Assembly: GCA_027459505.1 (NCBI GenBank)
Contig: DAIDIE010000022.1
Coordinates: 88,819-152,818 of the forward strand
From: Acidobacteriota bacterium
GTDB taxonomy: Bacteria > Acidobacteriota > Terriglobia > Terriglobales > SCQP01
Direction of reading: 5' to 3'
DNA length: 64,000 nt
Part shown: positions 8,338 through 16,915 of the stretch, in pieces
Layout of the letters: each line of letters begins with the position of its first letter
Position numbering within the stretch: the first letter of the stretch is position 1
Program-made: the position numbers and the translations under genes
The notes under the pieces: model-generated
Seen by the model: the letters and a program-made list of their open reading frames with translations, nothing else
Told to the model about the DNA's origin: nothing
Databases searched by the model: none

Positions 8338-9540
8338 ATGAAGATTGTGATTGCTGGCGGGCGTGGGCACATCGGGACGATGCTGGCAGTGCATTGGACG
8401 AGAGCCGGGCATGAGGTGATTGTATTGACGCGCTCGACGGCTCACCCTGCGCGGGAGTCCGCACCCCTCCCGAAGCATGGCGCGAACTTGGAGCTGCACG
8501 TCGACAGGAGCGAGCCACCGAGTCCTCCCTGCGGGAGGAGAACGCAGGTGGAGGACCGCGAAATTCCGAAGGGCGGCTCCCTCGCGGGGGAGAGGAGCCC
8601 GGCATCGGCGGCTTCACGTTCTCACTGGAGAACGTCCCAGCGACCAACGGGAGCGGGCGGCCTGAAGGAGACGAGGCCGTGCCTCTGGCGGGAGCGGCAA
8701 TGGGACGGCGCGACTCCCGGCCCCTGGGTGGAAGCCTTTGAGGGCGCCGATGTCTGCGTCAACCTTGCCGGCCGCTCCGTCGATTGCCGTTACAACGCGG
8801 CGAACCGCAAGGAGATTATCGACTCACGCGTTCGCAGCACCGCGGTATTGAACCAGGTCTTCAGCGGAATGATGGCGCCTCCACGGGTCTGGCTGAATGC
8901 CAGCACCGCAACCATCTACAGTCATTCACTGACACGCGATATGGATGAGGCGAGCGGCGAGATCGCTGTTGCCGACCCGCGGCTGCCGGATACCTGGAAC
9001 TTTTCGACGGGCGTGGCGCGTGCCTGGGAGGAGGCGCTGTTTGCTCCTTGTCTGTCGCGCACCCGCAAGGTGGCGCTGCGTACCTCGTTGTTTTTCAGCC
9101 CGCAGCGGGGCAGCGTGTTCGAAGTTTTCTCACGGCTGGTGCGTCTGGGTTTGGGCGGCGCGCAGGGGAACGGAAAACAGTACGTCAGTTGGATTCACGA
9201 ATCCGACTACGCGCGAGCCCTGGACCTGCTCATTGCTCGGGAAGACATCAGCGGCCCGGTGAATGTGACTGCGCCGCATCCGTTGCCCAACCGGGAGTTC
9301 ATGCGGCTGCTCCGCAAGGCCTGGGGCATGCCGCTGGGAATACCTGCGCCCGCCTGGGTTATCGAAAGCGCGGCCTTGTTACTGCGCACGGAATCGGAAC
9401 TGGTGCTGAAGAGCCGCCGGGTCGTTCCGCAACGTCTGCAGCAGGCGGGTTTTCAATTCGAGTACCCGGATTGGGAGGCCGCCGCCGCCGACTTGGTGCG
9501 GCGCTGGCGGGACAAGGTGATGGAGCAGCCCCGTGAATAG
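8338..9540 (+). CDS. TIGR01777-type NAD-dependent epimerase with in-frame R1 repeat insertion
   Basis: 400 residues, against about 300 usual for this SDR/epimerase subfamily (YfcH-like, with a C-terminal DUF1731 region). The nucleotide site MKIVIAGGRGHIG is at the N-terminus, and the family block NLAGRSVDCRYNAANRKEIIDSRV follows. The C-terminal part ends in YPDWEAAAADLVRRW. Residues 57-116 are encoded exactly by the 180-bp repeat R1-B. Removing it joins ...LELHVD to WRERQWDG at a codon boundary in frame. The insertion lies in a surface-variable region between beta strands of the Rossmann half, so the protein may still fold. Ribosome site GGGAGGA; likely cotranscribed with tetR. Confidence 0.85.
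   Translation: MKIVIAGGRGHIGTMLAVHWTRAGHEVIVLTRSTAHPARESAPLPKHGANLELHVDRSEPPSPPCGRRTQVEDREIPKGGSLAGERSPASAASRSHWRTSQRPTGAGGLKETRPCLWRERQWDGATPGPWVEAFEGADVCVNLAGRSVDCRYNAANRKEIIDSRVRSTAVLNQVFSGMMAPPRVWLNASTATIYSHSLTRDMDEASGEIAVADPRLPDTWNFSTGVARAWEEALFAPCLSRTRKVALRTSLFFSPQRGSVFEVFSRLVRLGLGGAQGNGKQYVSWIHESDYARALDLLIAREDISGPVNVTAPHPLPNREFMRLLRKAWGMPLGIPAPAWVIESAALLLRTESELVLKSRRVVPQRLQQAGFQFEYPDWEAAAADLVRRWRDKVMEQPRE
8506..8685 (+). repeat. R1 structured element, copy B (180 bp, inside the epimerase CDS)
   Basis: Same ends as copy A (AGGAGCGAGCC...GGCCGTGCCTC). 180 bp is 60 codons, entering and leaving at codon boundaries with no stop in the host frame. Hairpins CCTCCC-TGC-GGGAGG and ACGTTCTC-ACTG-GAGAACGT are intact. 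No target-site duplication is visible in the flanks (GTCGAC | TGGCGG). Confidence 0.88.
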
Positions 9541-9590
9541 CAAGCACTAGCTTCTATGAATCAGAAGACGAAACAGTCGAGCGCCATAGA

Positions 9591-9857
9591 GCGGCACGGC
9601 CGCTTTTAAGTTCACCCGCTTCGGTGTCCGGCCCCCGGCTGAAGCTCACGAATGGCGGCCGCGCCCTAGGCTTCACGTTCTCACTGGAGAAAGTGCCAGC
9701 GACCCAACGGAAAGCAATGCCAGCGGGCGGCTCAGGAGACGAGGCCGTGCCTGCTCGTCGCCAGCCGTGCGGCACCCAATTGACAACCCCGAACCTTTGC
9801 TACTACTTCGGCCTGCGATGACGAGCTCGAAATGAGTTCGACTCGGCCGTGGCTCGT
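9591..9857 (-). repeat. R2 element, copy c (minus strand), carrying an R1 fragment
   Basis: On the minus strand, the R2 5' end (ACGAGCCACGGCCGAGTCGAAC) is at 9857 and the R2 3' end (ACTTAAAAGCGGCCGTGCCGC) at 9591. The internal GCAAAGGTTCGGGGTTG is shared with R2-f. A plus-strand R1 3' fragment (9669-9752) lies inside, giving a nested structure. Confidence 0.6.
9669..9752 (+). repeat. R1 element fragment, copy G (3' half only)
   Basis: GGCTTCACGTTCTCACTGGAG...GACGAGGCCGTGCCT matches the 3' half of the long R1 form (including ACCCAACGGAAAGCAATGCC). The 5' half is absent. The hairpin has one broken pair (GAGAAAGTG). Confidence 0.75.
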
Positions 9858-9859
9858 TA

Positions 9860-10201
9860 TGCGTCGCAAATGGCCACTTGATTCCGAGATAATGCAGCGA
9901 GGGGTGACCGGCGCATCTTTTCTTTCTCGCGTGAACTAGGCTAGACTCAGGTTGCCAGCAGTTGAACTGGTTTCATTCTTTTCCTTGCCGAGAGCCAGTT
10001 TTTAGGTGCGCGAAACCAGTTCTTACGGCCACTTTTTGCCGTGAGCGCCCCATCTCGATACCGGGCTGCCGCAATCCCTTCCTGGCAGAGCACGCCTGGA
10101 ATCAGCGAGCTGTGCGCCAGCCTGCTTTCGCCCTTTCTTTTGCCCACGTCGGGTCATATCTGGTCGCCAATTTTCCGCTGTCCAACTAAGGAGAAATCCG
10201 C
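9860..10201. other. Leader/intergenic region before hppA
   Basis: No gene that I can support. It contains an 11-bp inverted repeat GAACTGGTTTC (9964-9974) / GAAACCAGTTC (10012-10022), then CTTACGGC-N8-GCCGTGAG. TAGACT near 9951 could be a -10 box, which would put both structures in the hppA 5' leader. ORF 9962-10189 has no family resemblance and is probably spurious. Confidence 0.35.
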
Positions 10202-12478
10202 ATGAATGCGCCTGCCATTGTATTGTCGCCGGCGGCGATGGCCGCCGGCGTCCTCCAGGCTGTCACACCGGCATCCTCACCTGGTCAAGAGAGCCACGGC
10301 TCGATGTGGCTGGGAGTAGCACTGCTAATCAGCGTGCTATCACTGGCCGTCGCCGCCTGTTTTGCCTTTTGGGTTCTCAAGGCGGACACCGGAACCGCCG
10401 CCATGCGCGTCATCTCTGACGCTATCCGGGAAGGCGCGGAGGGGTTCTTGAATCGCCAGTACCGCACCATCGCGGTGCTGAGCCTGGTGCTGGCGGCGCT
10501 CATCTTTATTGGCTACCACGCCTCACCGGTTAACCAGCCGCTGGCGGTGAAGACTGTCATCTCATTTTTGTTTGGCGCGTTTTGTTCTGGGCTGGCGGGC
10601 TATACCGGCATGTATGTATCGATCCGGACAAACATCCGCACCGCCAGCGCCGCGCGCACTAGTCTGAACCGCGCCCTGCAGATTGCCTTGCGCGGTGGCG
10701 CGGTCACCGGGCTTGTGGTGGTAGCGCTTTCATTGCTGGGCGTGGGGGGATTGTTTTACCTCTACCACGGGTTACAGAACCCGCTGCAGGTTCCTTACCA
10801 GGTTGTCGGCTTCGGCTTCGGCGCGAGCTTTGTGGCGCTCTTCGCGCAGCTCGGCGGCGGCATTTACACCAAGGGCGCTGACGTGGGCGCCGATCTGGTG
10901 GGCAAGGTGGAGGCCGGCATTCCGGAAGACGATCCGCGCAATGCCGCGGTGATTGCCGATCTGGTGGGAGATAACGTGGGCGACTGCGCCGGCCGTGGCG
11001 CCGATCTGTTTGAGTCTACCGCCGCCGAGAACGTGGGTGCGATGATCCTGGGCATCACGCTCTTTCCGATCTTCGGCATCAAGGGCATTCTGTTCCCGCT
11101 GGTGGCGCGCGCATTTGGCCTGATTGCCTCCATGCTCGGCGTCTTGGTGGTGCGCACGCGCGAGGATCAGGATCCCATGCAGGCGCTCAACCGCGGCTAC
11201 TACCTGACCACGGTGCTGGCCATTGTGGGCTTTTGGATCGCGGTGAAAGAACTGCTGATGAACAACATGTGGTTTTTCGCCGCGGGCGTGGTCGGCATTC
11301 TGACGGCGTTTGCCTTCGTCTACATCACGCAGTACTACACCGAAGACCGCTTCCGTCCGGTGCGTAGCATTGCGCTGGCCTCACAGACCGGTGCCGCCAC
11401 CAATATCATCAGCGGCCTGGCGGTAGGGTTGGAAACGCCAGCCCTGCCAGTGGTTGTGATCGGAGGAGCGATTCTGCTGGCGTATTGGTTTGGGGTGCAG
11501 GGTATTCACCAGGTGGCGGCAGTGACCGGCGCGCACGTGAGCGATTACGGCGCCGGTATCTACGGCACCGCGATCGCTACCATGGGCATGCTTTCCACCG
11601 CGGCTTACATTCTGGCGATGGATACTTTTGGGCCGATCACCGACAACGCCGGCGGCGTAATTGAAATGTCGGGACAGCCGGATGAGGTGCGCGCCAAGAC
11701 GGACCGGCTCGATGCGGTGGGCAACACCACCAAGGCGCTGACCAAGGGCTATGCCATCGGCAGCGCCGCGCTCGCGGCCTTTTTACTCTTCTCGGCGTAT
11801 ATGGACGAAGTCAGCTCGCTGGTAAACAAGGGCAATGTGGCCGGCGGTGGCGCCTTTGTCTTTGACCGCGTCAACCTTGCCAGCGTGCCGGTGTTTGTCG
11901 GCGCCATGCTGGGCGGCATGTTGGTCTTTTTATTTAGCTCCCTCGCCATCAAGGCGGTCGGCAAGGCGGCGCAAAGCGTTATCGGGGAGGTTCGGCGCCA
12001 ATTCAAGGCCGATCCCGGCATTATGGCGGGAACCAGCAAGCCCGATTACCGGCAGTGCGTCGACATCGTAACCCGTGCCTCGCTGCGGGCGATGGTGGCG
12101 CCCGGCCTGCTGGCGGTGGGGTTGCCCATTGCGGTTGGGTTGGTCTTCCGCTATTTCCGCGGCTATAGCCTGACCGCCGGACCGGGACCAAACCTGGTCG
12201 GCGCGGAGGCGGTTGCCGCACTGCTGATGGTGGGAACCATTACCGGCATTCTGGTCGCAACGTTCATGAACAACGGCGGCGGCGCCTGGGACAATGCCAA
12301 GAAGTACATTGAAACCGGGATGTACGGCGGCAAGCGCTCGGAGGCGCACAAGGCCGCGGTGGTGGGCGATACAGTCGGCGATCCATTCAAGGACACGGCG
12401 GGTCCATCGCTGCACGTGCTGATCAAGTTGCTGTCGACCATCACGCTGGTGATGGCGCCGCTGTTTTTGCTGCGCTAA
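10202..12478 (+). CDS. hppA: K+-independent proton-pumping membrane pyrophosphatase
   Basis: 758-residue integral membrane enzyme that couples pyrophosphate hydrolysis to H+ translocation. The catalytic loop DVGADLVGKVEAGIPEDDPRNAAVIADLVGDNVGDCAGRGADLFES is split over two membrane segments. The diagnostic stretch reads GNTTKALTKGYAIGSAAL: Lys where K+-dependent enzymes have Ala, and Thr three positions on, the hallmark of the K+-independent subclass. About 16 membrane segments are expected. A clear AAGGAG ribosome site precedes the ATG. The next gene is 205 bp away. Confidence 0.95.
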   Translation: MNAPAIVLSPAAMAAGVLQAVTPASSPGQESHGSMWLGVALLISVLSLAVAACFAFWVLKADTGTAAMRVISDAIREGAEGFLNRQYRTIAVLSLVLAALIFIGYHASPVNQPLAVKTVISFLFGAFCSGLAGYTGMYVSIRTNIRTASAARTSLNRALQIALRGGAVTGLVVVALSLLGVGGLFYLYHGLQNPLQVPYQVVGFGFGASFVALFAQLGGGIYTKGADVGADLVGKVEAGIPEDDPRNAAVIADLVGDNVGDCAGRGADLFESTAAENVGAMILGITLFPIFGIKGILFPLVARAFGLIASMLGVLVVRTREDQDPMQALNRGYYLTTVLAIVGFWIAVKELLMNNMWFFAAGVVGILTAFAFVYITQYYTEDRFRPVRSIALASQTGAATNIISGLAVGLETPALPVVVIGGAILLAYWFGVQGIHQVAAVTGAHVSDYGAGIYGTAIATMGMLSTAAYILAMDTFGPITDNAGGVIEMSGQPDEVRAKTDRLDAVGNTTKALTKGYAIGSAALAAFLLFSAYMDEVSSLVNKGNVAGGGAFVFDRVNLASVPVFVGAMLGGMLVFLFSSLAIKAVGKAAQSVIGEVRRQFKADPGIMAGTSKPDYRQCVDIVTRASLRAMVAPGLLAVGLPIAVGLVFRYFRGYSLTAGPGPNLVGAEAVAALLMVGTITGILVATFMNNGGGAWDNAKKYIETGMYGGKRSEAHKAAVVGDTVGDPFKDTAGPSLHVLIKLLSTITLVMAPLFLLR

Positions 12479-12509
12479 GCCGGCGGGGCTCGCGCTCCGA
12501 ACACTCATC

Positions 12510-12543
12510 GGCCGGACCGCTTGCAGACCGCACCGGTCCGGCC
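12510..12543 (+). terminator. Hairpin after hppA
   Basis: GGCCGGACCG-N14-CGGTCCGGCC, a perfect 10-bp stem 32 bp after the hppA stop. No U-run follows, so it may stabilise the 3' end or be a weak terminator. Confidence 0.4.
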
Positions 12544-12683
12544 CTCATCCATCCGGGCAGGCGACCCTATGGCTGCTTTGTCCCGCTCAAATTGGAATAT
12601 AGGCTGGCGCGCCCCCCGGCGCCTCGCTGTGCGTACCATGGTTCTGCCAGACGAGCCCGCGGTCTCACTGTTTCGAGGCAACG

Positions 12684-14873
12684 GTGCGGACGCGCTCGCA
12701 CTCCCTTCAGCGTGAGGTCCCCGTGCGATACGCATTCTCTTTGCCCTTGTTTCTCCGCCGGAATTCGCGCGTGATTTGCCGTTCCGCCGTGGTCGCGGCC
12801 GCAGTGGCAGGCGGGCTGATCGCCGCCGCGGTTCCTGGCGGGCGCGCACAGCAAAGGCCTGCGCAGGCTACGAAGAAGGCCGCTGCCGCTGGCGCCACCC
12901 TTCACGGCATTGAAACCGCCAACATGAATACGGCGGTGCGCCCCGGAGATAACTTCTTTTTGTACGCCAATGGGGGCTGGCTGGCGCGAACCCAGATCCC
13001 TCCGGATAAGCCCTCTTACAGCGTGTTCTCCCGGCTTGCGGACCGCAGCCGCAAGCAGGTGGCCAGCCTGATCAAACAATCCGCAAAGGCAAGCGCTCCA
13101 GAGGGTTCCGAAACGCGCAAGATTGCGGATGCCTACTCCGCGTTCATGAACGTACGGCGGATCGACGCGCAGGGCCTCGCGCCGCTGCAGCCGCAATTGC
13201 GGATGATTCACGCCATCCACAACAAGCACGAGCTGGCGCAGGTTTTGGGCAACGGCCTGCGGGCGGATGTGGACATCCTCAATAACGACATCTTGTCCAC
13301 ACCAAACCTGTTTGGCATGTGGGTGGCGCCGGGCTTCAGCGATTCGGCGCATTACGCGCCGTACCTGCTGCAAGGTGGGCTGGAGATGCCCAGCCGGGAA
13401 TACTACCTCGGGGCAAGCCGGCGCATGCAGCGGGTGCGCGCCCAATTCTTGCGGCATGTGGCCGCCATGCTGCGGCTTGCCGCAGTCCATCATCCGGAGC
13501 GGCGTGCGGTCCGCATTATGGCCCTGGAAACCGCAATTGCCAAAACGCATATCAGCGTGGCGCGGATTGAAGACATCGCGAAGGCCAACAATCCCTGGAA
13601 GCTGTCCGACTTTGCCCGCAACGCCCCGGGGCTGGACTGGCCGGCCTACTTCCAGGCCGCCGGACTTTCGCGGCAACCCGTGTTCATTGTGTGGACGCCT
13701 ACCGCTTTGCGCGGCGAGGCGGCCCTGGTTGCTTCCACGCCTTTGGCGGCATGGAAGGACTGGCTGACCTACCATCTCCTGGAAGACTACGCGACCGTTC
13801 TGCCCCAGCCGCTCGAGCGGGAGCACTTCGCGTTCTTCGGAAAGGCGCTCAGCGGTCTGGTGCGTCAGCGGCCCCGCTGGGAGCGCGCGGTGGATTTCGT
13901 CAATGAGGCGCTGGGCGACGCGGTGGGAAAGCTGTATGCACGCAAATACTTTTCTCCCCAGGCCAAAGCCGAGGCGCAGGACATGGTGGCGCACCTGATC
14001 GCCGCCTACCGCGTCCGGCTGAACAAGCTGACCTGGCTGTCGCCTTCCACGCGCGCCGAGGCGCTGGCCAAACTCAATGCCCTCTACGTGGGCATCGGCT
14101 ATCCGGAGGTATGGAAAGACTATTCCGGATTCGTGGTGAAGCCCGATGACGCGTTTGGGAATACATGGCGCTACCGGCTCTGGTATTACCGTTACAATCG
14201 CGCCCGCCTGGGACAGGCGGTCAACCGTCACGAGTGGTCGATGACGCCCCAGACGGTCAACGCGGTGAACCTGCCGCTGCAGAACGCTTTGAATTTTCCC
14301 GCCGCGATCCTGCAGCCTCCTTTCTTCGATCCCAAGCGCCCCGCGGCGGTGAACTACGGCGCGATTGGCTGCGTCATTGGCCACGAGATCAGCCATACCT
14401 TTGACGAGGAGGGAAGTGCTTTTGACGCGCAAGGGCGCGTACGCAACTGGTGGACGCCGGCGGACCGCGCCCATTTTTCCGCCGCGGCGCAAAAGCTTGT
14501 GCGGCAGTATGACGCCTATCAGGTATTTCCCGGACTTCACGTCAATGGCAAGCAGACTATTGATGAGAACATCGCTGATCTGGGTGGAGTGGCCGCCGCC
14601 TACGACGCTTATCGCGCTTCACTGCACGGGAGGGCGGCGCCACGGCAGGACGGCTTCACCGGCACGCAGCAGTTTTTCATCGCCTTTGGCCAGAATTGGG
14701 CGGCAAAGATCCGTCCGGCAGCGCTTCGCCGGCAGGTGCTGACCGATCCGCACTCCCCGGCCGAGTTCCGCGCCGATACCGTGCGCAACTTTGCGGCATG
14801 GTACACAGCGTTCGGGGTGAAGTCCGGGCAAAAGCTCTACCTGCCGCCATCGCAACGCGTGCGGATTTGGTAG
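12684..14873 (+). CDS. M13 family (neprilysin-like) zinc metallopeptidase, secreted
   Basis: Up to 729 residues. A signal sequence (SAVVAAAVAGGLIAAAVPGGRAQQ) exports it. The M13 zinc site is intact: GCVIGHEISHTFDEEGSAFD (HEISH about residues 567-571) with the downstream Glu in DENIADLGG; the substrate-binding NAVNLPLQNALNFPAAIL corresponds to the NAYY-type motif. The N-terminal M13_N domain (GDNFFLYANGGWLARTQIP) is complete. A GTG at 12723 (MRYAFSLPLFLRRN) is an alternative start giving a more compact signal peptide. Role: periplasmic or extracellular oligopeptide degradation. Confidence 0.94.
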   Translation: MRTRSHSLQREVPVRYAFSLPLFLRRNSRVICRSAVVAAAVAGGLIAAAVPGGRAQQRPAQATKKAAAAGATLHGIETANMNTAVRPGDNFFLYANGGWLARTQIPPDKPSYSVFSRLADRSRKQVASLIKQSAKASAPEGSETRKIADAYSAFMNVRRIDAQGLAPLQPQLRMIHAIHNKHELAQVLGNGLRADVDILNNDILSTPNLFGMWVAPGFSDSAHYAPYLLQGGLEMPSREYYLGASRRMQRVRAQFLRHVAAMLRLAAVHHPERRAVRIMALETAIAKTHISVARIEDIAKANNPWKLSDFARNAPGLDWPAYFQAAGLSRQPVFIVWTPTALRGEAALVASTPLAAWKDWLTYHLLEDYATVLPQPLEREHFAFFGKALSGLVRQRPRWERAVDFVNEALGDAVGKLYARKYFSPQAKAEAQDMVAHLIAAYRVRLNKLTWLSPSTRAEALAKLNALYVGIGYPEVWKDYSGFVVKPDDAFGNTWRYRLWYYRYNRARLGQAVNRHEWSMTPQTVNAVNLPLQNALNFPAAILQPPFFDPKRPAAVNYGAIGCVIGHEISHTFDEEGSAFDAQGRVRNWWTPADRAHFSAAAQKLVRQYDAYQVFPGLHVNGKQTIDENIADLGGVAAAYDAYRASLHGRAAPRQDGFTGTQQFFIAFGQNWAAKIRPAALRRQVLTDPHSPAEFRADTVRNFAAWYTAFGVKSGQKLYLPPSQRVRIW

Positions 14874-14879
14874 GTTGAT

Positions 14880-14908
14880 TCCCGCTCCGCCGGGTTGACG
14901 GAGCGGGA
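14880..14908. terminator. Hairpin between convergent M13 and PfpI genes
   Basis: TCCCGCTCCG-N9-CGGAGCGGGA, a perfect 10-bp stem right after the M13 stop, in the convergent gap before the pfpI-like gene. No long T-tract. Likely bidirectional 3'-end structure. Confidence 0.45.
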
Positions 14909-14992
14909 GAGTTCAAGGCGTGAACGTCTTCTGGGAGCGATATATCTGGGTGCCCCTCCCAAGGGCGGCACGGCCGACCGGGTGACGTGCCT

Positions 14993-15562
14993 TTAGGCGG
15001 CTTTGCGTTCGCGCTGTCGCTTTTTTTCTTCGGCGAAGACGCGAATCATTTCGCGGTTGAAGTTGGGGATGTCGTCCGGCTTGCGGCTGGAGACCCAGTT
15101 GCCGTCGACCACCACCGTTTCATCAACCCAGTGCGCGCCGGCGTTGCGGAAGTCATCCTGCAGGGTGGGCCAGCTTGTAACCGTGCGCCCCTGGGCCACG
15201 CCACTGGAGATCAGCAGCCATCCTCCGTGGCAGATCACCGCAACCGGCTTACTGTCGTTCACCAGCGCTTTGACCAAGCGCTGCGCCTCGGGATTGACGC
15301 GCAAGCTGTCTCCATTAATGACGCCTCCGGGCAGCAACAGGGCGTCAAAATCGTCGGGGGAGGCCGAGGCGAGGTCGACATCCGCCTGAAACGTATCCCC
15401 CACATCGTGGTGCTTCATTCCCTTCATCTGCTTTTGCGGGGAGACGATGGAGACGGTGGCGCCCGCTTCCCGCAGGGCGTCCCTGGGACCGGTGAGCTCT
15501 ACTTGTTCAAAACGGTCACTCACCAAAGCGGCAACGCGGAATCCTTCCAAGGTTTGGGGCAT
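14993..15562 (-). CDS. DJ-1/PfpI family protein
   Basis: 189 residues from ATG at 15562, preceded by an AAGGAG ribosome site. The track ORF to 15850 is read through repeat R2-d and is rejected upstream of this point. Class I glutamine-amidotransferase-like fold of the PfpI/YhbO type: ALLLPGGVINGDSLR carries the conserved acidic elbow, and the nucleophile Cys is in VICHGGWLLI. C-terminal VVVDGNWVSSRKPDDIPNF is typical. Members are stress proteins with proposed deglycase or protease activities; the exact reaction is unsettled. Confidence 0.9.
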   Translation of the reverse strand: MPQTLEGFRVAALVSDRFEQVELTGPRDALREAGATVSIVSPQKQMKGMKHHDVGDTFQADVDLASASPDDFDALLLPGGVINGDSLRVNPEAQRLVKALVNDSKPVAVICHGGWLLISSGVAQGRTVTSWPTLQDDFRNAGAHWVDETVVVDGNWVSSRKPDDIPNFNREMIRVFAEEKKRQRERKAA

Positions 15563-15674
15563 AACTGGCGCTCCTTCCTGGCCCTTTTTCAATGTTGGGC
15601 GATGCCAGTTTGGATTCAGAAAGCGGGCCACAGGCCGCATGGAAATACTTGAAGGAAGTAATGTTCCAAACGCG

Positions 15675-15882
15675 ACGAGCCAGGGCCGAGTCGAACTGAA
15701 TTCGAAGCCGAAATCGCACGCCGAACTGACACCAAAGGCCCGGGGTTGCCGTTGAGGTCCCCCACCGCTGGCGCCCGGTAAAGCCCGGCGTGAGCTTCGG
15801 CCCACCCCACGCCGCGCGGCGCGGGTTGAATGTCCGCTGGGGCCGCTCAATCGAAGTGGGTGGAACTAGAGCGGCCGTACCA
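15675..15882 (+). repeat. R2 element, copy d (long form)
   Basis: ACGAGCCAGGGCCGAGTCGAAC at the 5' end and GTGGGTGGAACTAGAGCGGCCGTACCAC at the 3' end, about 208 bp. Contains the CGGGGTTGC-N-GAGGTCCC core shared with R2-f. Lies upstream of the pfpI gene (opposite strand). Confidence 0.6.
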
Positions 15883-15915
15883 CATCGTTTTATTCGTCAT
15901 TTCCGCGCAGATCGT

Positions 15916-16629
15916 TCACTGCGCCGGGCTGACACTGGAAGTTTCCCGCAGGGCATGGACGGTGAATGCCGTCCCGGCTGCAGCGAGTCCGACGGCGGCG
16001 TAGGAAAGCCAGCGGGTGGACAGGCCAGCCCCTGTGCTGCCCGTGGTAGCCGAGGGCAGCGGCTCATCGGCGGTGGAGAAGCTGAGTTGCAAGCCGGCGC
16101 CAGCGGGAACGCGCCAGCTTTGTCCTCCCGCCTCTAACCGGACCTGACCGGATTGCGTGCCCACTAACACATGTCTGTGGGTGACCAGCACCTGGTAATG
16201 CGCCAGTCCGGGTGCGTCGATTTCAAAACGTTTCGCCAGAACCCGTGTGGCTTTGCCGTAGATCCCCAGCCAGCCCCTTCGCAATAGCAGCACACGATCG
16301 TCTAAACGCACTTCGGTGCGATGCCCTACCGCGACCGCGCCACCTGCGCGCAAGAGCAGATCGGCCTCGCCATGGCCGGAGTCGAGCGTTTCGGCGGAGG
16401 TCATGACCAGCGGCAGACCGGTAACCCGCTCCGCCGCAATCCCCGGACTCCCCTTCGACCGCAACTCGGCCCCTGGCTGAAGCCGCACCAGAGCCACCGC
16501 GACGTTCGCGGAGCGCCGGGGACTCACGGCGAAGCCGCGGAGCAGCAAGAGCGCAGCCAAAAAGACAATGATGGCTTCAGTTTGGGCCAGGGCGGGATTG
16601 AACCCGCAATGACGGCGTTGCAGCTTCAT
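15916..16629 (-). CDS. FecR-like domain membrane protein
   Basis: 237 residues with an N-terminal membrane segment (AIIVFLAALLLLRGFAV), a FecR-like beta-rich domain (LDSGHGEADLLLRAGGAVAVGHRTEVRLDDRVLLLRRGWLGI), and a second hydrophobic segment near the C-terminus (LSYAAVGLAAAGTAFTV). FecR-type proteins transduce surface signals or act as periplasmic scaffolds; no sigma factor or TonB receptor is adjacent, so the signalling role is unproven. Start chosen on an AGGAGG ribosome site. Divergent from the lipoprotein gene. Confidence 0.65.
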   Translation of the reverse strand: MKLQRRHCGFNPALAQTEAIIVFLAALLLLRGFAVSPRRSANVAVALVRLQPGAELRSKGSPGIAAERVTGLPLVMTSAETLDSGHGEADLLLRAGGAVAVGHRTEVRLDDRVLLLRRGWLGIYGKATRVLAKRFEIDAPGLAHYQVLVTHRHVLVGTQSGQVRLEAGGQSWRVPAGAGLQLSFSTADEPLPSATTGSTGAGLSTRWLSYAAVGLAAAGTAFTVHALRETSSVSPAQ

Positions 16630-16915
16630 GTATTGAACCTCCTAAACTTCGGTTCTGCCGAGGCACGTTGCCTGGCAGAGCTGCGCTGGCGCGTTCGTCT
16701 TCCGCGGCAGCGCCGCTCGGTGCGCACTCTCCCGCGTTCCGGCTAGTTCTATCTCCATCGGGCGAACACCTGAGTCAGGACCAGTTGTTCCGCCCGCTTC
16801 CACCCAGTCTTTTGGACAGGTGAACTAACGCTATCGGTCGATCCATGCAACAACACCCCTTTTCTACTCTGGCCAGAACACAAGCCGTGGCTGCCCGGCC
16901 GCGGCGTTCTGAGGG

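Noticed and set aside
12567-14540. 657-aa minus-strand ORF opposite the M13 peptidase gene
   Set aside because: Shadow of a GC-rich real gene; no family motif, and the plus strand carries intact HEISH and signal peptide.
14993-15850. Longer 285-aa version of the PfpI protein
   Set aside because: The first ~96 codons read through repeat R2-d; a strong ribosome site supports the start at 15562.
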